Part shown: one piece after another, positions 29,836 to 37,034 of the stretch
Position numbering within the stretch: position 1 is the stretch's first letter
Layout: every line of letters starts with the position of its first letter
Assembly (NCBI RefSeq): GCF_014779555.2
Contig: NZ_CP094357.1
Coordinates: 1,426,001 to 1,490,000 of the forward strand
Direction of reading: 5' to 3'
Length of the DNA stretch: 64,000 nucleotides
Origin: Lysobacter capsici
Lineage (GTDB): Bacteria > Pseudomonadota > Gammaproteobacteria > Xanthomonadales > Xanthomonadaceae
Notes under the pieces: generated by a model
The model's input: the letters and a program-made list of their open reading frames with translations, nothing else
Database searches by the model: none
Told to the model about the DNA's origin: nothing
Made by a program: the position numbers and the translations under genes

Positions 29836-29962
29836 CCTCACCCCAACCCCTCTCCCGCAGGCGGGAGAGGGACCTAAGCGGGGGCATCGGGTTTTGGTTG
29901 TTTTCCCTCTCCCGCTTGCGGCGACCGAAGGAAGTGCAGAGCTGAGAGGGTTAGGGTGAGGG
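29836..29962. repeat. CCCTCTCCCGC palindromic elements, the second interrupted
   Basis: The element at 29836-29872 is intact (CCTCACCCC lead, then CCCTCTCCCGC-AG-GCGGGAGAGG). The element at 29905-29962 starts CCCTCTCCCGCTTGCGG, but its second arm is displaced by about 22 bases and resumes as TGAGAGGGTTAGGGTGAGGG. Confidence 0.7.
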
Positions 29963-29970
29963 CCGCCCCG

Positions 29971-32289
29971 TCAGAACTTCGCCTCCACCGAAACGAACCA
30001 CTGCCGCGGCGCGCCGGTCAGCAAGGTCTGGAACGTGCCCCGCGGGTCGTAATCGCGAAACCCGTTGCTGCCGAGCGTGGCGATGTAGGTCTTGTCGAGC
30101 AGGTTGTAGACATTGAGCCCGACCCGCAGCGATTGAATCTGGCCGACATCCTTGCGCTGCCAGCTCACCCCCGCGTCCCACAGCCAGAACGCGTCGGTGC
30201 CGGCGTCGTTGCTGTAGGTGTAGTAACGCCGGCCGGTGTACTTGCCGCCCAGGCGCAGTTCGACCTCGCCCACGCCATAGCTGACTTCGGTCGCGAACAA
30301 CTGCTTGGGCGTATCCACCATCTGCTTGCCGCGTACCTCGACCAGCTTGCCGCTGCTCAGATAATTCGAGCGGTACTGCGAATCGTTGTAGGCGTAACTC
30401 GCGAGCCAGCGGAACTGCGCGGTCGGCGTCCACACGAAGGCGAACTCGCCGCCGAGCGTGCGCGCCTTGCCGACATTGGCGAACTGGTTCGGACAGCTGA
30501 CCACGCCGGGGCAGGGCACGATCACCAGTTGGCGATCGTCGAAATTGACGCCGTACAAGGTGGTCGACAGCTGGTAATGGTCGTCGCCGTAACGCCAACC
30601 CAGTTCCAGGGTCTTGGACTGTTCGGGTTTGGCGCTGGCGCGGCTGAGGTCGAACGAAGCCTGAGTCAGCGACCACGCGCCGTTGACCCCGGGCCGGAAC
30701 GCAGCCTGATTTTCGGCGTAATTGGCGAACACGTCGCTGTGTTCGTTCAAGCTCCAGGCCACGCCGAGCTGCGGCAGGAAGTTGTCGCGCGCGCGCAGCC
30801 GTCCGCCGGCGCGGCCGGCGACCACGACGGTGCCGTCGGTAACCACGTCCTGGCCCTTGAAGCCGGCGCTGACGGTCAGGCGATCGTCGAACCAGCGCAT
30901 CGTGTCCTGCACGAACCACTGGCGGGTGCGGGTGTCGAAGCGCTGGCGGAACAGGCGCTGGGCGAATTCGCTCTGATCGAAGAAGCGCTGGTCGTCGATC
31001 GGCCCGGCGATGTTGACGAAACTGCGGCCGGCGCCGTGCACGCTGTCTTCGAACCACACGCCGCCTTCGAGCGTGTGATGCTCCAGTTGGTAACTCGCGC
31101 GCGCGTTCAAACCGCTGCGTTCGATGTCGTAACTGGTGATGCGCAGCGCCATCGGGATCGTCGGCGAACTGATGTACGGCGTGAACCAGTGGCCCTGGCC
31201 TTCGTTGCGATGGTAATAAGCGGTCGCGTCCACGCGCAGTTTTTCGCTGAGGTCGAATTCGCCCGAGATGCTGGCCAGATCGTCATTGCGGAGGCCGCGC
31301 GCGAGGTAGTACGCATCGTCCTTGGTGGTCACGCAGCCGCTGAACTTGCCGTTGGCCGCGGCCAGCGCGCGCTGCCAGTCGGGCGCGTAGTTGTCCCAGT
31401 CGTAGCCGCAGCGGCGGATCAGGTCGAGCGACAGGTCCGGATCGTCGGTCTCGTTGCGGCGCGAGGTCGACAACCACGCCGCGATGCGGCCGTTGTCCCA
31501 TTGATACACGGCCTTGCCGTTGAACTGCCGCTGCTCCTGCACGCCGGCGCCCTTCCAGCGGTCGGCCTGATTGTTCATGCCCGACACGTAGGCGCTGAAG
31601 CCGTTGTGCTCGCCGGTGTCGACGCGGACGAAGGCGCGCATCGTCGCGTTGTCGCCGTAGGCGAAGTTGGCGCGCGCGCCGAACTGGCTCTGCGGGTCGG
31701 CCGAATGCAGCAGCAACGCGCCGCCGAGATTGCTGGTCGAGGGAATGCGCAACGCGCCCGCGCCCTGGGCGAGTTCGAGTTCGGCGATGTTTTCCGGCAG
31801 GATCGCGCGATTGGGCGACAGGCCGTTGTTGTTGGCGTAGCTGTTGTCGCCGAGCGGGATGTCGTCGAGCGCATAGCCCAGTTGGTTCTGGGCGAAGCCG
31901 CGGATCGCGATGCGGTTGGACCATTCGTAACTGCCCCACGGATCGGACGATACGAAATGCACGCCGGGCAGTTTCTCCAGCACCTTGACCGGGTTGGTGC
32001 CGAGTGCGACGGCCTGCAGTTCGGCCTTGCCGATGCGCTGCACCTGACGGGTTTCGCGATGGCCGACCACCGAGATCGTGTCGAGGGTGGCCGGATCGCC
32101 GGCGCCGCTGTCGAGCGGCGCGCCGCTGGCGGCGAGGCTGGCGGTCGCGTGGGTGTCGCCGGCATGGGGCGCGGTAGCGTCGGTGCTGGCGGCCGGCGCG
32201 GTTTCGGCGCGCGCGGTCGGCGCGAGCGTCGTCATCGACAGCGCGGCGAGCAAGGCCAGCGCCAGGGGCGTGCGGATCGGGGTAATCAT
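29971..32289 (-). CDS. TonB-dependent outer-membrane receptor
   Basis: A 772-residue TonB-dependent receptor. A signal peptide (MITPIRTPLALALLAALSM, ending ARA) precedes an Ala/Thr-rich linker and a TonB-box-like DTISVVGH. The plug domain follows (LEKLPGVHFVSSD, IRGFAQNQLGYALDDIPLGD), and the 22-strand barrel ends in the outer-membrane sorting sequence WFVSVEAKF. An ATG five codons upstream (32304) is also possible. The ligand is unknown. About 98 bp upstream lies the same 11-mer found before the phnM-like and phnX-like genes, so I infer that it is in the same regulon and may import an organophosphonate or its complex. Confidence 0.9.
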   Translation of the reverse strand: MITPIRTPLALALLAALSMTTLAPTARAETAPAASTDATAPHAGDTHATASLAASGAPLDSGAGDPATLDTISVVGHRETRQVQRIGKAELQAVALGTNPVKVLEKLPGVHFVSSDPWGSYEWSNRIAIRGFAQNQLGYALDDIPLGDNSYANNNGLSPNRAILPENIAELELAQGAGALRIPSTSNLGGALLLHSADPQSQFGARANFAYGDNATMRAFVRVDTGEHNGFSAYVSGMNNQADRWKGAGVQEQRQFNGKAVYQWDNGRIAAWLSTSRRNETDDPDLSLDLIRRCGYDWDNYAPDWQRALAAANGKFSGCVTTKDDAYYLARGLRNDDLASISGEFDLSEKLRVDATAYYHRNEGQGHWFTPYISSPTIPMALRITSYDIERSGLNARASYQLEHHTLEGGVWFEDSVHGAGRSFVNIAGPIDDQRFFDQSEFAQRLFRQRFDTRTRQWFVQDTMRWFDDRLTVSAGFKGQDVVTDGTVVVAGRAGGRLRARDNFLPQLGVAWSLNEHSDVFANYAENQAAFRPGVNGAWSLTQASFDLSRASAKPEQSKTLELGWRYGDDHYQLSTTLYGVNFDDRQLVIVPCPGVVSCPNQFANVGKARTLGGEFAFVWTPTAQFRWLASYAYNDSQYRSNYLSSGKLVEVRGKQMVDTPKQLFATEVSYGVGEVELRLGGKYTGRRYYTYSNDAGTDAFWLWDAGVSWQRKDVGQIQSLRVGLNVYNLLDKTYIATLGSNGFRDYDPRGTFQTLLTGAPRQWFVSVEAKF

Positions 32290-32386
32290 CGGGGTCTCGT
32301 GCATTGCGCGCCACGGTGCGGCGTGATGGCGGCATTACAACGGTCGCAGATGAAGGCTTGCGCGCGCGGGACGGACCGCGTGGCGT

Positions 32387-32397
32387 ACCTGTCTAGT
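32387..32397 (-). promoter_or_regulatory. predicted PhnF/HutC-type operator upstream of the TonB receptor
   Basis: ACCTGTCTAGT, identical to the sites at 33830 and 44021. It contains GTCTAGT, close to the GT-N-TA-N-AC pattern described for HutC-subfamily GntR regulators. It lies 98 bp upstream of the receptor start. Confidence 0.6.
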
Positions 32398-32462
32398 GGC
32401 TCGTTCGGGGAGGCGGGTTCAGGTTGTTTCGAATGCCTCGATTGGTTCCCTCGACACGCTAT

Positions 32463-32574
32463 GTTCCCTCTCCCGCTTGCGGGAGAGGGTTAGGGTGAGG
32501 GTGTGCGAGTTGCGATGTGTGCATCGATAGCTCTTGCCCTCACCCCGGCCCTCTCCCGCAAGCGGGAGAGGGAG
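32463..32574. repeat. head-to-head pair of CCCTCTCCCGC palindromic elements
   Basis: Element one (about 32463-32500) has stem CCCTCTCCCGC/GCGGGAGAGGG with a GGGTGAGGG tail. Element two (about 32537-32574) is the inverted copy. The roughly 300-bp gap between the receptor and the phnM-like gene holds these and the operator, and no gene. Confidence 0.75.
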
Positions 32575-32605
32575 ATGAGCGAGGCAGCGCGGGCCGTGGC
32601 GGATC

Positions 32606-33742
32606 TCAATACCGCCGCTCACCCCGCACCCAAACCGCCTCGACCTGCGGCAATCCGTCGACCACGCGTACACGCAGCAGATCCGCGCGCAGCCCCGTAG
32701 CAATCTCGCCGCGATCGCGATAGCCGATCGCGCGCGCGGGCGTACGCGTGACCATCGCCACCGCGCGCGCCAGGCCGATCGATTCCCAGCCGCCGAGCTG
32801 GAACGCCGCCAGCAACAAACTGCCGGGCACGTAATCCGACGACAGCGCATCGAGCACGCCGGCGCGGGCGAGGTCGGCGGCGGCGACGTTGCCGCTATGC
32901 GAACCGCCGCGCACCAGGTTCGGTGCGCCGGCCAACACCTGCAACCCGGCCGCGTGCGCGGCGACCGCGGTGGCGAGGTTGACCGGGAATTCGGCGATGC
33001 AGGCGTTGGCTTCGACCGCTTCGGCGATGTGGATCAATTCCGAATCGTCGTGGCTCGCCAGCGGCAATCCCAGTTCCAGCGCCAAGGCGATCACCCGTTG
33101 CCGATTGGCATCGGCGTGACGGCGTTGCAAATCCTGCAGATGGCGCACGCGCGCATCGAACTGGTCGTCGTCGCGGGCGTTGCCGTGACGCGCGCTGTAG
33201 GCGCGGTAACGCTCCAGATCGTGGAACTGGCGCTGGCCCGGGGTGTGATCCATCAACGACAACAGCCGCAGCGCGGGCGTCGCGAGCAAGGGCTGCAGAC
33301 GCTGCGCCAGATCGGGGCAGGGCAGTTCGCAGCGCAGATGCACGGCGTGTTCGATGCGCAGGCTGTGCGCGGCGCGCGCATCGGCCAGCGCGCTCAGCAC
33401 CTGTTGCGGATCGACCGCTTCCTCGGCGTCCTCTTCGCCGACCGAGATCGCGTTGAGCGCGGTGGTGATGCCGGCGGCAAGCAGTTGCGCATCGTGCGCG
33501 CGCAGCGCGGCGGCGGCCGGCCAATGCGCGCCCGGACGCGGCAGCAGGTGCTTTTCCAGGTTGTCGGTGTGCAGCTCGACCAGGCCGGGCAGCAGGTAAT
33601 CGCCGTCGCAGTCGATCGCCGCGGCGTGCGCGATCCGGCCTTCGCCGATCTGCGCGATCGCGCCGTCGGCGATGCGCAGGTGGCCGTGCGCGATCGTGTC
33701 GGGCAGGACCAGGCGGGCGTTGTCGAGCAGCAGATCGGGCAT
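32606..33742 (-). CDS. phnM: PhnM-like amidohydrolase (alpha-D-ribose 1-methylphosphonate 5-triphosphate diphosphatase family)
   Basis: A 378-residue metal-dependent hydrolase of the PhnM family. The characteristic LPGLVELHTDNLEKHLLPRPG (about residues 50-70) carries the HxD metal site, LSLMDHTPGQRQF lies near residue 190, and the C-terminus has the family SSDYVPGSLLLAA. PhnM normally splits pyrophosphate from ribosylated phosphonate triphosphate within the C-P lyase pathway, but no phnG-L genes occur in the window. The divergent gene encodes a PhnF-type regulator, with one predicted operator 88 bp upstream of this start. It may serve another phosphonate or nucleotide-like substrate, or C-P lyase may be encoded elsewhere. 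Confidence 0.88.
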   Translation of the reverse strand: MPDLLLDNARLVLPDTIAHGHLRIADGAIAQIGEGRIAHAAAIDCDGDYLLPGLVELHTDNLEKHLLPRPGAHWPAAAALRAHDAQLLAAGITTALNAISVGEEDAEEAVDPQQVLSALADARAAHSLRIEHAVHLRCELPCPDLAQRLQPLLATPALRLLSLMDHTPGQRQFHDLERYRAYSARHGNARDDDQFDARVRHLQDLQRRHADANRQRVIALALELGLPLASHDDSELIHIAEAVEANACIAEFPVNLATAVAAHAAGLQVLAGAPNLVRGGSHSGNVAAADLARAGVLDALSSDYVPGSLLLAAFQLGGWESIGLARAVAMVTRTPARAIGYRDRGEIATGLRADLLRVRVVDGLPQVEAVWVRGERRY

Positions 33743-33829
33743 CGCGGTGGGCGTCCGGTGGCGGAAGGGCGGAATTTGTCATGGCCGTGCAACGCGCACG
33801 CGCTCTCATGGCCACGGGTGCGGTACTCG

Positions 33830-33840
33830 ACCTGTCTAGT
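33830..33840. promoter_or_regulatory. predicted PhnF/HutC-type operator between phnM and phnF
   Basis: ACCTGTCTAGT in the divergent promoter region, 88 bp upstream of phnM and 25 bp upstream of the regulator GTG. Its position so close to the regulator gene suggests autoregulation. Confidence 0.65.
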
Positions 33841-33864
33841 CAAGCAAGCGCAGATGGAGGTTGT

Positions 33865-34731
33865 GTGACAGCCACTGGGTCCAAACACACCGGGTTAAAG
33901 CAGGCCGGTCTCAAACAGGCGCGCCCGATCAAGGCGGGCGACGCTGCGACTGCGTCCGTCGATTCGGCCGATGCCGAGTCGGCGCCCGCCGCGCCCGCCG
34001 AGAACCTGACCCAGCGCGACGCCGCGCAACCGCTGTGGCAGCAGATCGAAACCGCCCTGCTCAAGCAGATCCGCTCCGGCGCGCTCAGCGAAGGCGACCG
34101 GCTGCCGTCGGCGTTCGATCTGGCCAAGCGTTTCGGGGTCAACCGCCACACCGTGCGGCGCGCGATCGAAGCGCTGGAGGAACGCGGCTTCCTGCGCACC
34201 GAAACCGGGCGCGGCAGTTTCGTCCAGGAGCATCCGTATCACTACCCGATCGGCCGCCGTACGCGGTTCGGCAAGGCGATGCACGATCTCAATGTCGAAA
34301 GCCGCTACCGCCTGATCGAAACCGGCCTGCAGACGCCGCCGCGCCAGGTCGCGCGCTCGCTGGGATTGATCTCGGGCGAACGCGTGCATCGCGTGGTCTA
34401 TTCCAGCGAAGTCGAGGGCCGTACCGTCGATCACAGCGAGGCGTGGTTTCCCGCGTCGCGTTTTCCCGGTCTGGACCGCGTATTCGCCGAGCAGTTGTCG
34501 GTGACCCGCACCCTGGCCGAATTCGGCGTTCACGATTATCTGCGCAAACACACCTCAGTGATGGCGCGCTTGCCCGGCGCCGAAGTCGCGCGCGTGCTCG
34601 GGCAATCGACCCGGCGACCGGTGCTGTGCGTGCATTCGCTCAATGTCGATGCGCAGGGCGTGCCGGTGCAGTTCGGGGTGACTTCGTTCGCCGGCGATTG
34701 GGTCCAGTTGATGGTGATGACCGAAACGTGA
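33865..34731 (+). CDS. phnF: GntR-family (HutC/PhnF-type) transcriptional regulator
   Basis: A 288-residue regulator. An N-terminal disordered segment of about 50 residues is followed by the winged-helix GntR domain (PLWQQIETALLKQIRSGAL, RLPSAFDLAKRFGVNRHTVRRAIEALEERGFL), then a UTRA effector domain (about 120-285, with ARSLGLISGERVHRVVYSSEVEG and HSEAWFPASRFPG). This matches phosphonate regulators such as PhnF. The start is uncertain: GTG 33865 has GGAGG four bases upstream and is preferred over ATG 33781, which would put the operator inside the gene. It is divergent from phnM. I infer that it represses the receptor, phnM and the phnX-like operon via the shared 11-mer. Confidence 0.88.
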   Translation: MTATGSKHTGLKQAGLKQARPIKAGDAATASVDSADAESAPAAPAENLTQRDAAQPLWQQIETALLKQIRSGALSEGDRLPSAFDLAKRFGVNRHTVRRAIEALEERGFLRTETGRGSFVQEHPYHYPIGRRTRFGKAMHDLNVESRYRLIETGLQTPPRQVARSLGLISGERVHRVVYSSEVEGRTVDHSEAWFPASRFPGLDRVFAEQLSVTRTLAEFGVHDYLRKHTSVMARLPGAEVARVLGQSTRRPVLCVHSLNVDAQGVPVQFGVTSFAGDWVQLMVMTET

Positions 34732-34831
34732 CAGGTAGCGGCCCGGCCGCGCGCGTTGCGCGGTTTGGGTCACATGCGCGCGCGCAGACGTGGCCTAGGC
34801 TCGCGGCTCCTTTCACCGCAGGAGCCTCGCA

Positions 34832-36856
34832 ATGTCCCGTCGCAGTTTGCGTTTCACCACTCTGGCCCTGGCTTGCGCGCTCGCTGCGCCGGCCCTGGCG
34901 AAAACGCCGAAGGTGTTGTTCATCGGCACCGACGGTTTTCGCGGCGATGTCTACGGCACGATCGCCACGCCGAATCTCGATGCGCTGGTTGCCGACGGTT
35001 ACCTCGGTCGCGAAGGCCTCACCGCCGATACCGCGATCAGCGGCACGGGTTGGTCGTCGCTGTTCACCGGCGTGGAGCGCGACAAGCACGGCGTCTACGA
35101 CAACAGTTTCAGCGGCAAGAACTACGCCGACTGGCCGGACGTGCTCAGCCGGATCGAGCGCGTCGCGCCGAGCAAGAACACCGCGGTCGCGCTGGCGTGG
35201 TCGCCGCTGGCGACGCAACTGCTGTGGACCGGCGTGGACACGGTCTACGACGCCGGCAGCGACGCCAATGTGTTGAGCAAGGCCTTGCAACTGCTCGGCC
35301 AGGCCGCCGGTCCGGACGTGCTGTTGCTCGACTTCAACGAACCCGACGGCGCCGGCCATGCCGGCACTTATTTCAATCGCGATGCGAGCGGCTACACCGA
35401 CGCGATCCGCGGCGTCGATGCATCGATCGGCAAGCTGATGACCGCGCTGCGCGCGCGGCCCAACTATGCCAACGAAGACTGGCTGGTGATCGTCGGCACC
35501 GATCACGGCGGTTCGATCCACCATGGTCACAACACGCCGGAGGATCGCAAGACCCTGATCGCCTTCAGCGGCGAATCGGTGCCCAAGCTCGGTCTGGAGC
35601 CGCTGCGCTTGGCGCCGCGTCAAGTCGATGTCGCGCCGAGCATCCTCGCCCATCTGGGATTGGTGATTCCCGCGGGCCTGGACGGACGGCCGATGCAGCG
35701 GCCCGCGCGCGAGGCCGCGCCGGCGTTCGGGGCCAATCTGCTCGCCAACGGCGATGCGGAGTATTCGGTCGGTCGCAGCGATCGCGGCTACGACAGCGAC
35801 GTGCCGGGCTGGCGCAAGGGCCGCGGCGGGCAGGTGGTCGAGTACGCGCGCTATACGTGGTTGCCGGCGCCGCTGGCCGGCGGCGGGCGCAATCTGTTTA
35901 TCGGTCGCGATACCGGCAAGAGCAATACGCTGAGTCAGCGCGTCGATCTGCGCGGTCTGGATCTTACCCAAGCACGCTTCAAGCTGTCGGCCGACCTCGG
36001 CGCCGCCAGCGGCCATCGCGCTCGCGTGCTGCTGCGCTTCTACGATCTGCGCGGGATGGCGAGTTTCGGCGCCGGCGGCAGCGGGCATGTGTTCCGCGGC
36101 GGCGACTACTACAAATATGACATCGCCGCCGATCGCGTGGTCAGCGGTTATCCGCAGCCGATCGCGACGCAATGGCCGGGCCTGGATCGGTTCGCCGGTG
36201 GCGCGCGCGATCTCGACGCGGCGTTCGAGGCCGGCAACGGCAAGGTGTATTTCTTCAAGGACGCGCAGTACCTGCGTTACGACCTCGCCGCGGGCGCGGC
36301 CGATCCGGGTTATCCCTTGGCGATCGCCGGCAATTGGCCGGGCCTGGAGAAATTCGCCGGCGGCGCGCGCGATCTAGACGCGGCGATGTTCGTCAGCCGA
36401 AGCAAGCTGTATTTCTTCAAGGGCGATCAATACATCCGCTACAACCTCGACAACGATCGCGCCGATGCCTATTACCCGGCGTATCTGTCGGAAAGCACCT
36501 GGCCGGGCACGGGTTACTGGCCGGCGTACTGGTCGGGCGCGCTGAACTTCGCCAGCGGCAAGTCGTATCTGTTCAAGCCCGGCGAGTATCTGCGTTACGA
36601 CCGCGTGCTCGATCGCGCCGACGCCGGCTATCCGGCCGCGATCAACGCATCGAACTGGCCGGGCCTGCAGGCGCTGTACGCCGGCAGCGCGTTCGAACTC
36701 GCGCCCACCGGCGGCAGTGGCGCGCTGCGCAACTACGAGCTCACTGGCGCGGTGCCGAAGGATGCGCAATGGGCTGAGGTCGAAATCCGTTTCGAGCATG
36801 CCAATGCGAACGGCGACGCGTACGCCGATCGGGTGCATCTGAGCTTGGAGCGCTGA
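34832..36856 (+). CDS. secreted alkaline-phosphatase-superfamily phosphoesterase with C-terminal hemopexin propeller
   Basis: A 674-residue exported enzyme. Signal peptide MSRRSLRFTTLALACALAAPALA. Residues about 25-300 form a nucleotide-pyrophosphatase/phosphodiesterase-like catalytic domain: FIGTDGFRGDV (metal Asp), TAISGTGWSSLFTG (nucleophile Thr/Ser region), DFNEPDGAGHAG (Asp, His), GTDHGG and HHGHNTPED. A beta-rich domain follows, then at about 412-620 four hemopexin-type repeats (KVYFFKDAQYLRYD, KLYFFKGDQYIRYN and similar) expected to form a four-bladed propeller. GGAG lies nine bases before the ATG. It follows phnF by 100 bp. Hemopexin domains bind metals, heme or proteins; here perhaps the substrate or cell surface. 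Confidence 0.85.
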   Translation: MSRRSLRFTTLALACALAAPALAKTPKVLFIGTDGFRGDVYGTIATPNLDALVADGYLGREGLTADTAISGTGWSSLFTGVERDKHGVYDNSFSGKNYADWPDVLSRIERVAPSKNTAVALAWSPLATQLLWTGVDTVYDAGSDANVLSKALQLLGQAAGPDVLLLDFNEPDGAGHAGTYFNRDASGYTDAIRGVDASIGKLMTALRARPNYANEDWLVIVGTDHGGSIHHGHNTPEDRKTLIAFSGESVPKLGLEPLRLAPRQVDVAPSILAHLGLVIPAGLDGRPMQRPAREAAPAFGANLLANGDAEYSVGRSDRGYDSDVPGWRKGRGGQVVEYARYTWLPAPLAGGGRNLFIGRDTGKSNTLSQRVDLRGLDLTQARFKLSADLGAASGHRARVLLRFYDLRGMASFGAGGSGHVFRGGDYYKYDIAADRVVSGYPQPIATQWPGLDRFAGGARDLDAAFEAGNGKVYFFKDAQYLRYDLAAGAADPGYPLAIAGNWPGLEKFAGGARDLDAAMFVSRSKLYFFKGDQYIRYNLDNDRADAYYPAYLSESTWPGTGYWPAYWSGALNFASGKSYLFKPGEYLRYDRVLDRADAGYPAAINASNWPGLQALYAGSAFELAPTGGSGALRNYELTGAVPKDAQWAEVEIRFEHANANGDAYADRVHLSLER

Positions 36857-36893
36857 GCCCGCAACCGGTCTGGATCGGCTCGATCCGGGCCGC

Positions 36894-36929
36894 CCGCGCA
36901 GGCCGTCGCGACTGTGACGGCCTGCGCGG
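36894..36929 (+). terminator. 14-bp perfect hairpin after the hemopexin phosphoesterase gene
   Basis: CCGCGCAGGCCGTC pairs exactly with GACGGCCTGCGCGG across an 8-base loop, 38 bp after the stop. There is no T-run, so it is a structure-only or Rho-assisted terminator candidate. Confidence 0.55.
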
Positions 36930-37034
36930 ATTGGTCGGTCGAGAGAGGCGGACAGCGCTGAACCAGCGCAACCCTCGCTTTCGCTCCGCGCCAGGATCGG
37001 CAAAGCTGCGCTCTGCGGCAGCCGGGAGCGGGGC

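Noticed and set aside
32387-32397. ACTAGACAGGT (minus-strand reading) as a -35 box, since TAGACA is close to TTGACA
   Set aside because: No -10 lies 16-18 bp downstream at the three sites; before the PhnX-like operon a better TTCACC-17-TAATAA pair begins just after it.
29956-32493. An 845-codon open frame on the plus strand opposite the TonB receptor
   Set aside because: Composition is that of a shadow frame; the minus-strand receptor has signal peptide, plug, barrel and terminal Phe.
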